A stretch of 64,000 bases of DNA from NCBI RefSeq assembly GCF_001761465.1, contig NZ_CP017479.1, positions 3,720,001-3,784,000 on the forward strand. Reading direction: 5' to 3'. Source of the DNA: Flavobacterium gilvum. Lineage in GTDB: Bacteria; Bacteroidota; Bacteroidia; Flavobacteriales; Flavobacteriaceae. Of this stretch, positions 44,234 through 53,637 are shown one piece after another; position 1 is the first letter of the stretch; each line of letters begins with the position of its first letter. The notes beneath the pieces were generated by a model. That model was not told the origin of the DNA and did no database searches. It worked only from the letters and a program-made list of their open reading frames with translations. The position numbers and the translations under genes were made by a program.

Positions 44234-44986
44234 ATGAGAAAGAAGATTGTTGCAGGAAACTGGAAAATGCATAAAAATGCATCACAAACAAAGGAACTAT
44301 TAAACGAACTATTGACTCAAATTCCAGCTGAAACCGCTGCGCAAGTAATTGTTGCCCCAACATTTGTAAACCTAGCTTCGGCAGTAGAAAACTTAACACA
44401 TTCAAATATTGCAGTTGCTGCACAAAACTTACACCAAGCGGAAAGTGGTGCTTTTACAGGCGAAATTTCTGCAGATATGATTAAAAGTGTAGGTGTAAAA
44501 AATGTTATTTTGGGCCACTCTGAACGTAGATCTATTTTTCATGAAACTGACGCTTTAATTGCAAGCAAAGTTGATACAGCTCTAAAACATGATTTGACAG
44601 TAATTTTCTGTTTTGGTGAAGAATTAAAAGACCGTCAATCAGGAAATCACTTCAACATTGTTGAAAATCAATTAAAAGATGGTTTATTCCACATTCAGGC
44701 CAAAGATTGGGAAAAAGTCGTATTGGCTTATGAGCCGGTTTGGGCTATCGGAACTGGAGAAACTGCTTCTCCTGATCAAGCTCAGGAAATGCACGAATTC
44801 ATTAGAGAAACAGTTCGTAAAGCTTTTGGAAGCGATATCGCCGAAGATCTTACTATTCTTTACGGTGGAAGCGTTAAACCAGATAATGCCAAAGAAATCT
44901 TCTCTAAACCAGACGTAGATGGTGGTCTTATTGGTGGTGCAGCTTTAAATGCAAAAGATTTCATTACAATTGTAACGTCTATCTAA
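44234..44986 (+). CDS. tpiA: Triosephosphate isomerase
   Basis: This 250-residue TIM barrel interconverts dihydroxyacetone phosphate and glyceraldehyde 3-phosphate in glycolysis. It has GNWKMHKN (catalytic Lys), LGHSERR (catalytic His), YEPVWAIGTGE (catalytic Glu) and YGGSVKPDN (phosphate loop). Length is standard. Confidence 0.98.
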   Translation: MRKKIVAGNWKMHKNASQTKELLNELLTQIPAETAAQVIVAPTFVNLASAVENLTHSNIAVAAQNLHQAESGAFTGEISADMIKSVGVKNVILGHSERRSIFHETDALIASKVDTALKHDLTVIFCFGEELKDRQSGNHFNIVENQLKDGLFHIQAKDWEKVVLAYEPVWAIGTGETASPDQAQEMHEFIRETVRKAFGSDIAEDLTILYGGSVKPDNAKEIFSKPDVDGGLIGGAALNAKDFITIVTSI

Positions 44987-45007
44987 AAAATAATTTATAC
45001 AATACTT

Positions 45008-45042
45008 AAAAGCGGTGCAAAATAATTTGTACCGCTTTTTTT
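45008..45042 (+). terminator. tpiA terminator
   Basis: A 9-bp stem AAAAGCGGT/ACCGCTTTT (45008-45016 with 45031-45039) and a T run, 21 bp after the stop. From here to 45286 no gene is seen. Confidence 0.85.
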
Positions 45043-45285
45043 ATGATTAAAAAAGTTTGGCACCATTATTGTAAATACTATGCATGTATAGGATTTAGTA
45101 TTTCAGATCGAGTAAATGATTAATACTTATGGTATTATCTAAAATAAAAGTAATACTCGGTTTTGTTTCAAAAGCTTATTGTATTGGTTTTTTTAGTTCA
45201 ATTACCATTTTGGTAATAACCAAAAAAGCCTTAAGAATAAGCTGCTGAATTCATCAAAACCCGATTTGCCCAAAAAAATCAAAAC

Positions 45286-45313
45286 AAAAAAAGAAGCTTT
45301 ATGCTTCTTTTTT
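45286..45313. terminator. Hairpin in the tpiA-TPR spacer
   Basis: A stem AAAAAAGAAGC/GCTTCTTTTTT with A/T runs on both sides. It acts with the larger hairpin at 45342 to insulate two convergent units. Confidence 0.65.
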
Positions 45314-45341
45314 GTGTTTTAACAGCTTATCAAAAAAACTC

Positions 45342-45386
45342 AAAACACAAAAACCAACGATGAAATTTCGTTGGTTTTTGTGTTTT
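45342..45386 (-). terminator. Terminator of the TPR gene
   Basis: A perfect 19-bp stem (45342-45360 with 45368-45386) around a 7-base loop, 17 bp after the TPR gene stop. Confidence 0.85.
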
Positions 45387-45403
45387 AAAATATTTGATAT
45401 ATC

Positions 45404-47071
45404 CTATTTCAAAATTTTTAACTGATCAATAGCATACTGATTGGCGGGATCAACAAGAAGTGTTTTATCAAAACTCTCTTTTGCTTTAACCTTATCTGTA
45501 GCGCTGTAAATAATACCTAGGTTGTTATAGGCTTCTATTAATTTTGATTTCATTCCTTTGGAAGCTAGCTCCGTTGGATCTTTTTTGTTGGCAGCGATTA
45601 CAAAATCTTCGTAATTTTTGGCAACCATAATATCATTCTTAAGCAACACCTGAATTCTTGCCTTAAAAAGATAAGCATCCTGGGTCGTTGGCGAAGCTGT
45701 TATAATTTTATCCAAAGACAAATCGGCTTTATTTAATAGTTCTGTTTGATGTGAATTCAACTTTTCAACTCCGGCACAAGACCAGTAGGCAGCTGAAGCA
45801 AAATAGAAATTATCCAACAGTAATGATTTCGATTCTGCATTTGAAATTGCTATTTCATAAACTGAAGCTGCTTTGGAATATAATTTCTTTTCAAACAATT
45901 TTTTACCCAAATCAGAAATCTCACCAGCCAAATTCGGTGTCATCTCAATGGATTTCTTTAAATCCAAAACTCCATTACTTATAGCAACAGTATCAACTGG
46001 TGTTGCGATTAAAGCTTTTCCTAATTTTGATGCTCCTAAATAATAATAATCTCTTCCGATTAATTTACTAGACGGATTGGAAACAAATGAATTTAAAGAA
46101 TTTAAAGCAACATCCAAATTATTATTATGATAAGCCGAATAGCCCAAATAACGATAAATTTTTGGATTCACTTTATCCAATTTTGTCATTTCATTTGCCT
46201 CAGTCTCAAGCGCTTTATAATCTTTTGCCAAGATTAGAAAATCAGCGTGACGCATACGTGATTCCAACGAATAATCTGTTAAGGACATATATTTTTCATA
46301 AAAACCTAATGCTTTGGAAATATGACTATCGTAATTTCTCCCATCATTTAAAGCCCAAAGATATTCGGTTTCTGCAAGTTCGCGATATACTGGACCATAA
46401 TTTGGATTCATGGCAATTACTTCATTAAAAGAAGTTACCGCAGCTGGAAAGTTATGGGTATTTTTAATCAAAGCTCCCAATCCCATTTTGGCTCTCAACA
46501 AAGTCCCATCTTCCCTAAAAGCCTCACGGTAAAGCTCATAAGATTCATTTTGTTGTTTATTTAATTTATAAGCATCAGCCAAAGCCAATAAAACAGAAGT
46601 GTTTTTGGGATCAATTAATCGAGCTTTAGTCAAAATCTCAATTGCTTTATTGTAATTAGGGTGCACAGAATAACAATATGCTTTTCCTATAAATACAGAT
46701 TCCTCAATAGTCTTTTTGTCTACGCTTTTGCAGGCCAATCCAAAATCTTTATCTGCTTCGGCTACATTTTCTTTATCAAGAGCCATAAAACCTAATCCTA
46801 TATAATTAAAATTGGCTTTGGAAGAACAAGCTATTCCGGCATCAAAATTCTTTTTGGCAGCTTCGTGATTTCCTTTCAAGAGACACACATAACCCAAAAG
46901 AAATTTAGCATAACCATCTGATGGAGAAGAAGCTGTTATGGATTCTAAAGTCTTTTTTGCTACTTCATACTGTTCAGCATCTATAGCACTTTTTGCTTGT
47001 TTTATATCCTGAGCCTTACCCACAAAAACAGAAAACAGCATTACAACGGCGTAAATAAAAACTTTTTTCAT
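45404..47071 (-). CDS. Exported tetratricopeptide-repeat protein
   Basis: This 555-residue protein has a signal peptide (MKKVFIYAVVMLFSVFVGKAQ) and about 12 TPR-like helical pairs throughout, for example YAKFLLGYVCLLKGNHEAAKKNFDAG and YNNLGIIYSATDKVKAKESFDKTL. It is probably a periplasmic scaffold. No enzymatic domain is seen and no operon partner is near. Confidence 0.85.
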   Translation of the reverse strand: MKKVFIYAVVMLFSVFVGKAQDIKQAKSAIDAEQYEVAKKTLESITASSPSDGYAKFLLGYVCLLKGNHEAAKKNFDAGIACSSKANFNYIGLGFMALDKENVAEADKDFGLACKSVDKKTIEESVFIGKAYCYSVHPNYNKAIEILTKARLIDPKNTSVLLALADAYKLNKQQNESYELYREAFREDGTLLRAKMGLGALIKNTHNFPAAVTSFNEVIAMNPNYGPVYRELAETEYLWALNDGRNYDSHISKALGFYEKYMSLTDYSLESRMRHADFLILAKDYKALETEANEMTKLDKVNPKIYRYLGYSAYHNNNLDVALNSLNSFVSNPSSKLIGRDYYYLGASKLGKALIATPVDTVAISNGVLDLKKSIEMTPNLAGEISDLGKKLFEKKLYSKAASVYEIAISNAESKSLLLDNFYFASAAYWSCAGVEKLNSHQTELLNKADLSLDKIITASPTTQDAYLFKARIQVLLKNDIMVAKNYEDFVIAANKKDPTELASKGMKSKLIEAYNNLGIIYSATDKVKAKESFDKTLLVDPANQYAIDQLKILK

Positions 47072-47503
47072 GATCGATTAATTAATTTATATATTAAAAT
47101 AGTTTTGAATTAATTTCAAAAAAAACAGTCATACAAAGATAAGACAATCACAAATAAAATCCTCAGCCAAAACCAAACCAACCTATTAAAAAACAACAGG
47201 TTACACAATAACAAAAAACTTGACAGGAATCTTTCTTTGAATTCAAAAAAAGTATAACTATTAGAAACAAGAACATAAATTTAGAAATCGTTTTCTTTGA
47301 GTCTCAAAAAAAACTTTTCTTTCATTTTTAGGATTTTACAAAAACCTTGCCACAATATTTCACTTGTTAAAAAATAAAAACCCACCCCCTTATTTTACTG
47401 GATTTTCATCGAAAAAAAAATTACAAAAACAGATTTTTTTCTTATTAAAAAAAACATTCTGTCAAATTATTTTTAAAATACAAAAAAAATTGCATCCTAT
47501 TAT
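47072..47503. other. Intergenic region before prmA
   Basis: About 430 bp between divergent genes. It is rich in A runs and contains no ORF or hairpin that I can support, apart from the prmA promoter box at its end. Confidence 0.6.
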
Positions 47504-47511
47504 TACATTTG
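47504..47511 (+). promoter_or_regulatory. -7 box of prmA
   Basis: TACATTTG fits TAnnTTTG and lies 14 bp before ATG 47526, giving a very short leader. This rules out the longer frame that begins at 47364. Confidence 0.55.
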
Positions 47512-47525
47512 CAAAAAAAATAATC

Positions 47526-48359
47526 ATGTCAAATATTTATATTGGGTATCATTTTTCAATTGAACCCAAAGAACTTGGATCAGAAATATTAATTGCAGAA
47601 TTGGGAGAAAAGGCCTTTGAAAGTTTCACTGAAACCGAAACTGGAATTTCAGCTTATGTTCAAAAAGACCTTTGGGACGAAATGATACTGGATGGCATTC
47701 AGATATTACAATCGGAAGAATTCAAAATCGATTATACTTTTGAAGAAATCGAGCAAATAAACTGGAACGAAGAATGGGAAAAGAATTTTGACCCTATTGA
47801 TGTTGATGGAAACTGCCATGTTCGAGCACCATTTCACCCAAAAACAGATGCTCAATATGATATTGTAATTGAACCCAAAATGAGTTTTGGAACGGGACAT
47901 CACGAAACAACTCACATGATGATTCAGCATTTACTAGAAATGGATGTTGCTGGTCTCAAAACACTGGACATGGGATGCGGAACTGCAATTTTGGCAATTT
48001 TGGCCGAAATGAAAGGTGCACAACCTATTGATGCAATCGACATTGACAATTGGTGTTACTTAAACTCTATTGAAAATGCTGAACGAAATAATTGTCAACA
48101 TATTACAGTATACGAAGGTGATGCCGCATTGTTGAAAAACAAAAAATACGATTTGATTATAGCCAACATTAACAGAAACATTTTGTTGAACGATATGCAA
48201 AGTTATGTTGATAGTTTGAATCCGGGAGGAACCATTTTGTTTAGTGGTTTTTACGAAGAAGATATTCCTTTTATTGATGCATCCTGCACAGAAAAAGGAT
48301 TAACTTTTGCAAAAAAACTAAAAAGAAACAACTGGGTATCAATAAAATACGTAAATTAG
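47526..48359 (+). CDS. prmA: Ribosomal protein L11 methyltransferase
   Basis: The 277-residue protein begins MSNIYIGYHF, after a promoter box 14 bp upstream. It has an N-terminal substrate domain, then a SAM-dependent methyltransferase fold with PKMSFGTGHHETTHMM, LDMGCGTAILAI (motif I), and ANINRNILL. It methylates ribosomal protein L11. clpS follows 42 bp downstream in the same direction. Confidence 0.95.
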   Translation: MSNIYIGYHFSIEPKELGSEILIAELGEKAFESFTETETGISAYVQKDLWDEMILDGIQILQSEEFKIDYTFEEIEQINWNEEWEKNFDPIDVDGNCHVRAPFHPKTDAQYDIVIEPKMSFGTGHHETTHMMIQHLLEMDVAGLKTLDMGCGTAILAILAEMKGAQPIDAIDIDNWCYLNSIENAERNNCQHITVYEGDAALLKNKKYDLIIANINRNILLNDMQSYVDSLNPGGTILFSGFYEEDIPFIDASCTEKGLTFAKKLKRNNWVSIKYVN

Positions 48360-48401
48360 TATATCTTTTTTATAAATCAATAAAGTACAAAAACCCAGAA
48401 C

Positions 48402-48677
48402 ATGAGTACAATAGAGAAAGTAAGGGAAAGAATAAGCGAGAAGGAGACGACAACTCAAAACAGTGAAATAATCGTTTATAACGATGATGTAAATACGTTT
48501 GACCATGTTATAAACACACTTGTTCGAGTATGTGGACACACTTCCATTCAAGCGGAACAATGCTCATTGATTATCCATTTCAATGGAAAATGTACCGTTA
48601 AAACAGGGGAATACAAAAAATTAAAAGTACAATGCACAGGATTACTTGAAGCTGGTTTGAGTGCTGAAATAATCTAA
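48402..48677 (+). CDS. clpS: ClpS protease adaptor
   Basis: This 91-residue protein has the ClpS fold: VYNDDVNTFDHVINTLVRV, EQCSLIIHFNGKCTVKTGEY, and GLSAEI at the end. It delivers N-degron substrates to ClpAP-type proteases. It is downstream of prmA, probably in one transcript. Confidence 0.95.
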   Translation: MSTIEKVRERISEKETTTQNSEIIVYNDDVNTFDHVINTLVRVCGHTSIQAEQCSLIIHFNGKCTVKTGEYKKLKVQCTGLLEAGLSAEII

Positions 48678-48711
48678 GTCATACTATCATTTCCAAAAAT
48701 GATTAATTCTG

Positions 48712-48750
48712 AAACCTACTTGAGTAAGTACAATCTCGGGTAGGTTTTTT
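48712..48750 (+). terminator. clpS terminator
   Basis: An 8-bp stem AAACCTAC/GTAGGTTT (48712-48719 with 48740-48747) and a T run. Confidence 0.75.
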
Positions 48751-48768
48751 TTATTGATTTTTTTTGCA

Positions 48769-48878
48769 CGCAGACTACGCAGATTATCTCAGATTTTAAA
48801 CTTTAAAACAATTAAAAATTCGCTTGACCCGAGCGAAGCGAACAGACGAAGTAATCTGTATCATCTGTGTTCAATGCG
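48769..48878. repeat. Imperfect inverted dispersed repeat
   Basis: The ends CGCAGACTACGCAGATT and AATCTGTATCATCTGTG pair imperfectly. The middle module ACCCGAGCGAAGCGAA recurs near 59573-59600 (ACCCGAGCGATAGCGAA). It is probably a non-autonomous element. Confidence 0.55.
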
Positions 48879-48922
48879 TAATTTCATTTTAAATATCAAA
48901 TAATCATATCTAATAATTTAGA

Positions 48923-49336
48923 CTAATGAGGCAATTTACTTTTCAAAGTGCCATAAATGATGGTTCCTATCAAAGCTCCAATAAGTACAATAATAACCGA
49001 CATAAACCCTGCTCCTATCAATATAAAAATTGGTCCAGGACATGAACCAACCAATGCCCAACCCAATCCAAACGAAATACCGCCTAACCAATAGCGCACA
49101 TTATCATTTGCTTTATCCTGAATTTTTATTGGAAGACCATCTATGTCTTTGATGTTTTTTCGTTTAATAATTTGGATTCCAATTATTCCCGTTGCAACCG
49201 CAACACCTATGATTCCATACATGTGGAACGATTGGAATTGAAACATTTCATAAATTCGGTACCAAGAAACGGCCTCAGATTTGGTTAATACAATTCCGAA
49301 AAGAAATCCAACAAGAAAATATTTTAAAAATTTCAT
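48923..49336 (-). CDS. YeeE/YedE-family membrane protein, second subunit
   Basis: This 137-residue protein has four membrane helices and the motif GSCPGPIFI with its conserved Cys, which in this family is thought to bind thiosulfate or another sulfur species. The partner gene with a GGCTSGH motif lies directly upstream, 3 bp away. Confidence 0.88.
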   Translation of the reverse strand: MKFLKYFLVGFLFGIVLTKSEAVSWYRIYEMFQFQSFHMYGIIGVAVATGIIGIQIIKRKNIKDIDGLPIKIQDKANDNVRYWLGGISFGLGWALVGSCPGPIFILIGAGFMSVIIVLIGALIGTIIYGTLKSKLPH

Positions 49337-49339
49337 TGT

Positions 49340-49897
49340 CTAAAAAAATAAGGGTAATAAAAAATGTGACATAATCAATCCTCCTATAAAGAACGCTATA
49401 ACCGCTTTCAAAGAAGGCAATTGCAAATTACTCAATCCTGAAATTGCGTGTCCAGAAGTACATCCGCCGGCGTATCGCGTTCCAAAACCAATTAAAACAC
49501 CACCTCCCAGGAGAATTAAAATACTTTTTGGCGATTGCCAAATTTGCTCTCCGAATAATGCCTGAGGCATCAAATGTCCATTTGGAGCATCAATTCCCAT
49601 TTGTGAAAGCTGTGCTATCGTTTTTGGGTTAATAGTAACATTTTCGGGATCTCCCATAAAATGAACGGCTACAAAGCCACCCGCCATAGCTCCCAAAACC
49701 ACTACGTAATTCCAGATGTTTCCTTTCCAGTCAAAATTAAAATATTCGAAACGTTTCCCAAGTCCTGTCATCGAACATAAAGACTGCAGATTACTTGACA
49801 TTCCAAAACTCTTTCCGAAATAAGTCAGCAGCAACATCACCATTCCTATTATAAAACCCGACACATACCAAGGCCAAGTTTGAAAAAATATTTCCAT
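49340..49897 (-). CDS. YeeE/YedE-family membrane protein, first subunit
   Basis: This 185-residue protein has about four or five membrane helices and the hallmark GGCTSGHAISGLSNL near the C-terminus. It pairs with the next gene to make a split YeeE/YedE unit for import of thiosulfate-like sulfur compounds. Confidence 0.9.
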   Translation of the reverse strand: MEIFFQTWPWYVSGFIIGMVMLLLTYFGKSFGMSSNLQSLCSMTGLGKRFEYFNFDWKGNIWNYVVVLGAMAGGFVAVHFMGDPENVTINPKTIAQLSQMGIDAPNGHLMPQALFGEQIWQSPKSILILLGGGVLIGFGTRYAGGCTSGHAISGLSNLQLPSLKAVIAFFIGGLIMSHFLLPLFF

Positions 49898-50068
49898 ATC
49901 AATTTTTTTATATGCAAATATAAAAGGATTTTGGACATTTTATTTCATCACTTCTTTTTAGGCAAAAAAAACACAAGTATTCCCGACCAATATAAGATAC
50001 AGTGTAAAGTTCTCCCTATATTTGTGGTAAGAAATACATCACTTTTAAAAAACTGAAATTTTCAAAAA

Positions 50069-50521
50069 ATGAAAAAAATAGCTTTATTTATTACAACACT
50101 CCTGCTGTTTGCTTCCTGCGGAAGTATTAAATCTACCATAAAAAACGTTGATAACAACGCTCCTGTGCCAGTTTTGGGGAATAATAATGCTTTTATAATT
50201 ACCCAATACAGTAAAGACAAAAAATACGGTTACGACAAAGATTATCCTATCAATATTTTTTTCAGAGGCACGAAAAATGACACGATTAACCAAAAATATT
50301 TCCTTAATGCATTGGCAGGGCCAAAAGGAGAAAAAATTACCTACACCAAATTGCAAAACTGTTGTCCATTTCCAACCAAAACAAGTGATATGGGAGCGGG
50401 TTTCCTTGATGTGTACGAACTGAACTGGGAAGGCCTAAAAAAACCAATTATCCTCTATTTAAATATTTATGAACGAGGACAATTGATGGTTCCTCTAGGT
50501 CTTAGCCTAAAGAAAGAATAA
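50069..50521 (+). CDS. Hypothetical lipoprotein
   Basis: This 150-residue lipoprotein (lipobox LFASC) has a compact beta-rich domain (NAFIITQYSKDKKYGYDKDYPINIFFRG) and two adjacent Cys (NCCPF). No family recognised. It stands alone. Confidence 0.75.
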   Translation: MKKIALFITTLLLFASCGSIKSTIKNVDNNAPVPVLGNNNAFIITQYSKDKKYGYDKDYPINIFFRGTKNDTINQKYFLNALAGPKGEKITYTKLQNCCPFPTKTSDMGAGFLDVYELNWEGLKKPIILYLNIYERGQLMVPLGLSLKKE

Positions 50522-50748
50522 CGGATTAAAATTATTTAAGATTGTAAATTAACGATTTTTGATTTCGGAATTAAAAAAAAAACTTCGAATTTTCATTACA
50601 AAAATCTAAAATCAAAAATCTTAATCATCATTTAGAAATCTCTTAATTTAATTTCTTTGGCCGTTAATCATATGTATGACTTCAAATATTAGCGTTTATT
50701 CTTAAAAAAATAATCACAAAAACTAATTCGGGAGTCGCAAAATCAAGC

Positions 50749-50756
50749 TACATTTG
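50749..50756 (+). promoter_or_regulatory. -7 box of kdsA
   Basis: TACATTTG fits TAnnTTTG, 22 bp before ATG 50778. An alternative start at 50754 falls inside this box and is excluded. Confidence 0.55.
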
Positions 50757-50777
50757 CACTTTCAAAAAAAACTAACT

Positions 50778-51596
50778 ATGAACATACAGAATATACCGCA
50801 AATCAAACATACTGAGAGCGGTAACTTTTTTTTGCTTGCAGGTCCTTGCGCCATTGAAGGCGAAGAAATGGCTTTAAGAATCGCTGAAAGACTAGTAAAT
50901 ATTACTGATAAACTTGAAATCCCTTACGTTTTCAAAGGATCTTTCAAGAAAGCGAATCGTTCCAGAATAGACAGTTTCTCAGGAATTGGTGATGAAAAAG
51001 CACTAAAAATACTTGAAAAAGTTTCCAAAACATTTGGTGTACCTACCGTAACTGATATTCATACCAATGAAGATGCCGCTATGGCCGCCGCCTATGTCGA
51101 TGTTTTACAAATCCCTGCTTTCCTTGTTCGCCAAACCGACTTGGTGGTAGCTGCCGCCAAAACAGGAAAAGTTGTCAACCTGAAAAAAGGACAATTCATG
51201 AGTCCGGAAAGTATGAAGCATGCTGTACAAAAAGTATTGGACTGCGATAATCAAAACGTTATGGTAACTGATCGCGGAACTATGTTTGGATACCAGGATA
51301 TGATCGTGGATTACCGCGGTATCCCAACAATGCAGCAATATGCGACAACTGTACTGGATGTAACCCATTCGTTGCAACAACCAAACCAAACCGCTGGAGT
51401 AACTGGAGGAAGACCAGATATGATTGAAACTGTCGCCAAAGCCGGTATTGCTGTGGGTGTCGATGGTATTTTTATAGAAACCCATTTTGATCCTGCAAAT
51501 GCCAAAAGTGACGGTGCCAATATGTTACACCTAGACTACTTCGAGCCATTAATGAAAAAATTGGTTGCCATTAGAAAAACCATAAATCAATTCTAA
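50778..51596 (+). CDS. kdsA: 3-deoxy-8-phosphooctulonate synthase
   Basis: The 272-residue protein begins MNIQNIPQIKHTESGNFF. It condenses phosphoenolpyruvate with arabinose 5-phosphate to make KDO-8-P for lipopolysaccharide. Motifs: LLAGPCAIEGEEMA, FKGSFKKANRSRIDSFSG, VTDIHTNEDA, QIPAFLVRQTDL, and TDRGTMFGY. Length is standard. Confidence 0.97.
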   Translation: MNIQNIPQIKHTESGNFFLLAGPCAIEGEEMALRIAERLVNITDKLEIPYVFKGSFKKANRSRIDSFSGIGDEKALKILEKVSKTFGVPTVTDIHTNEDAAMAAAYVDVLQIPAFLVRQTDLVVAAAKTGKVVNLKKGQFMSPESMKHAVQKVLDCDNQNVMVTDRGTMFGYQDMIVDYRGIPTMQQYATTVLDVTHSLQQPNQTAGVTGGRPDMIETVAKAGIAVGVDGIFIETHFDPANAKSDGANMLHLDYFEPLMKKLVAIRKTINQF

Positions 51597-51612
51597 ATTA
51601 AAATTATTACCA

Positions 51613-52473
51613 TTGAAAACTAACTTTTTATTTACCCCATTCCTAGTTCTTTTTTTATCAATTAATGCGTTTTCTCAAGCAAATGATCCAATCACAGAAA
51701 GATATACAGCTCACAACAAAGGAAAATTCTTTGCTCACTGGGGAGGAAACAGATCTTATTACACTACTTCCGATATCCAATTTGAAGGAGAAGGATACAA
51801 TTTTACGGTAGAAAATGCTCAATCTCATGATTTACCAAAAGGTTGGAATATCGATTATATCAAACCAGGAAGCTTAACTTCGTCTCAGACTAACTGGAAA
51901 ATTGGTTATTTTTTCCACGATAAATTTAATGTTTCTATAGGGGTTGACCACATGAAATATGTCATGACCCAAGATCAGACCGCCATGATTAATGGAACAA
52001 TCAATTTACCTTTAACTGAAACCGGTTCTCAATTTAACGGAATCTACAATAACAGACCAATCAATTTGACCGACGGTAAATTCCTTAAATTTGAACACAC
52101 CAATGGATTAAACTACATTTTTACTGAAGCTGCTTACTACACCGATATTTCTTCGCTTTTTGGCATAACAAATACAGATATTTTTCAGCTAAATTTTACT
52201 GAAGGTATTGGGGTCGGAATGTTGGTTCCAAGAACAGATGCTACCGTTTTGGGCAAACAAAGACATGATGAATTTCATATTTCAGGTTATGGATTTTCCG
52301 GTGATGCAGGATTAAACTTCACTTTCTTTAAGCATTTCTACATGCAAACAGAATTAAAAGCAGGTTATATCAACATGACCGATGTAAGAACTACTTATAC
52401 AGATGATCACGCTCAACATCATTTTTGGTATGGGGAAACCATCGTTTCTTTCGGAGGAATCTTTAGACTTTAA
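51613..52473 (+). CDS. Hypothetical outer membrane protein
   Basis: This 286-residue protein starts at TTG 51613 with a signal peptide (FLFTPFLVLFLSINAFSQ). The rest shows alternating hydrophobic strands ending in an aromatic (SFGGIFRL), fitting a small outer membrane barrel. Conserved hydrophilic loops include HWGGNRSYYTTSDI. It lies 16 bp after kdsA and may share its transcript. Confidence 0.75.
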   Translation: MKTNFLFTPFLVLFLSINAFSQANDPITERYTAHNKGKFFAHWGGNRSYYTTSDIQFEGEGYNFTVENAQSHDLPKGWNIDYIKPGSLTSSQTNWKIGYFFHDKFNVSIGVDHMKYVMTQDQTAMINGTINLPLTETGSQFNGIYNNRPINLTDGKFLKFEHTNGLNYIFTEAAYYTDISSLFGITNTDIFQLNFTEGIGVGMLVPRTDATVLGKQRHDEFHISGYGFSGDAGLNFTFFKHFYMQTELKAGYINMTDVRTTYTDDHAQHHFWYGETIVSFGGIFRL

Positions 52474-52497
52474 TAATACACATACTTTATAAAAATT

Positions 52498-52523
52498 AAA
52501 TCTCCTCTGGGAGATTTTTTTTT
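52498..52523 (+). terminator. Terminator after the outer membrane protein gene
   Basis: An 8-bp stem AAATCTCC/GGAGATTT and a T run (52498-52517, then T to 52523). Confidence 0.75.
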
Positions 52524-52869
52524 AATATAACGTCACAGCTTCTCTGATTACTGCAAGCAAAACAACATTATCAATTTCTTCCAAATTATAATACCTCAGC
52601 GATTTTACAGTATTCCTTTTTTCGCCAACAAGAGAGTTCTGATTTTCCTTAAGCTGAAATCCTCTTGCAAAACCTGCATCAACAAAACCTTTTTTATGAT
52701 TGGGAGCCAAATAACAAAACGGTTTATTCTTATAATAAAAATAAGGTACACCCCATTTGTAAAGTAACTTCAATTCGGGAATTTCTCTTTCAAAAACGCT
52801 TATCAAATGCAGAACAATGAATTTGAACTTTTCAGGCTGCTTATAGATGTATTCATCTGTTAACTTCAT
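52522..52869 (-). CDS. DUF1801-type small protein
   Basis: This 115-residue protein has the fold elements of the DUF1801/YdhG family (PELKLLYKWGVPYFYYKNKPFCYLAPNHKKGFVDAGFARG). Members are small soluble proteins of unknown activity. It is convergent with the kdsA unit. Confidence 0.82.
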   Translation of the reverse strand: MKLTDEYIYKQPEKFKFIVLHLISVFEREIPELKLLYKWGVPYFYYKNKPFCYLAPNHKKGFVDAGFARGFQLKENQNSLVGEKRNTVKSLRYYNLEEIDNVVLLAVIREAVTLY

Positions 52870-52943
52870 AGATTAAAATTAATCAAAAAATATTGCTATT
52901 CTTAAAATTTATTATTTACTTTGTGATTCAAAGTACTTTATAT

Positions 52944-53558
52944 ATGGATGATAAATATTTAAAAGACATCAGTGACATCAAAAACATGATGAACAAGTCT
53001 TCGCAATTCCTTTCCTTGAGCGGTCTTGGCGGGATAATGGCAGGTGTTTATGCCTTAATTGGCGCGTTCACAGCCCACGAACTGATTGAACAAAGCAACG
53101 ATAACTATTATATCAATAGCCCTTTAGAGAACAATACTTTTCAATTAATTGCCATAATAGGACTTGCCGTATTGTTTTTATCCATAACCACTGCCCTACT
53201 ACTTACTTATAACAAAACAAAAAGAGAAGGTGAAACAATTTGGAACAGTACTTCAAAAAGACTATTAACCAACTTTTTAATTCCTTTGGTAACAGGCGGA
53301 ATTTTTGTTTTATTGTTATTGCGAAATGAAAATTATGGACTCATCGCTCCCGCAACTTTGATTTTCTACGGTCTATCTTGTGTGAATGCAAGCAAATACA
53401 CTCTAAGAGATGTACGTTATCTTGGTTTAACAATAATAATTATTGGACTTTTGGCCACCGAGTTTTCCGGATATGCGTTAGAATTCTGGGCGTTGGGTTT
53501 TGGACTTTGTCATATTATTTATGGAAGTATGATGTATTTTAAATATGATAGAAATTAG
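52944..53558 (+). CDS. Hypothetical membrane protein
   Basis: The start at 52944 (MDDKYLKDISDIKNMM) is preferred to 52893, which adds a poorly fitting hydrophobic leader. The 204-residue protein has about six membrane helices after a short charged N-terminus. No known family. The next three genes follow in the same direction. Confidence 0.78.
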   Translation: MDDKYLKDISDIKNMMNKSSQFLSLSGLGGIMAGVYALIGAFTAHELIEQSNDNYYINSPLENNTFQLIAIIGLAVLFLSITTALLLTYNKTKREGETIWNSTSKRLLTNFLIPLVTGGIFVLLLLRNENYGLIAPATLIFYGLSCVNASKYTLRDVRYLGLTIIIIGLLATEFSGYALEFWALGFGLCHIIYGSMMYFKYDRN

Positions 53559-53637
53559 ATTTTAGATTATTAATGAAGAATTATAGTCTTAAAAACAAGA
53601 AGTATCGATGAAAAATAAAGACCCAAAAAGTACAGAT

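Noticed and set aside
47364..47525. Longer start for prmA
   Set aside because: The promoter box at 47504-47511 lies inside it, and the added residues are a low-complexity Lys/Phe stretch.
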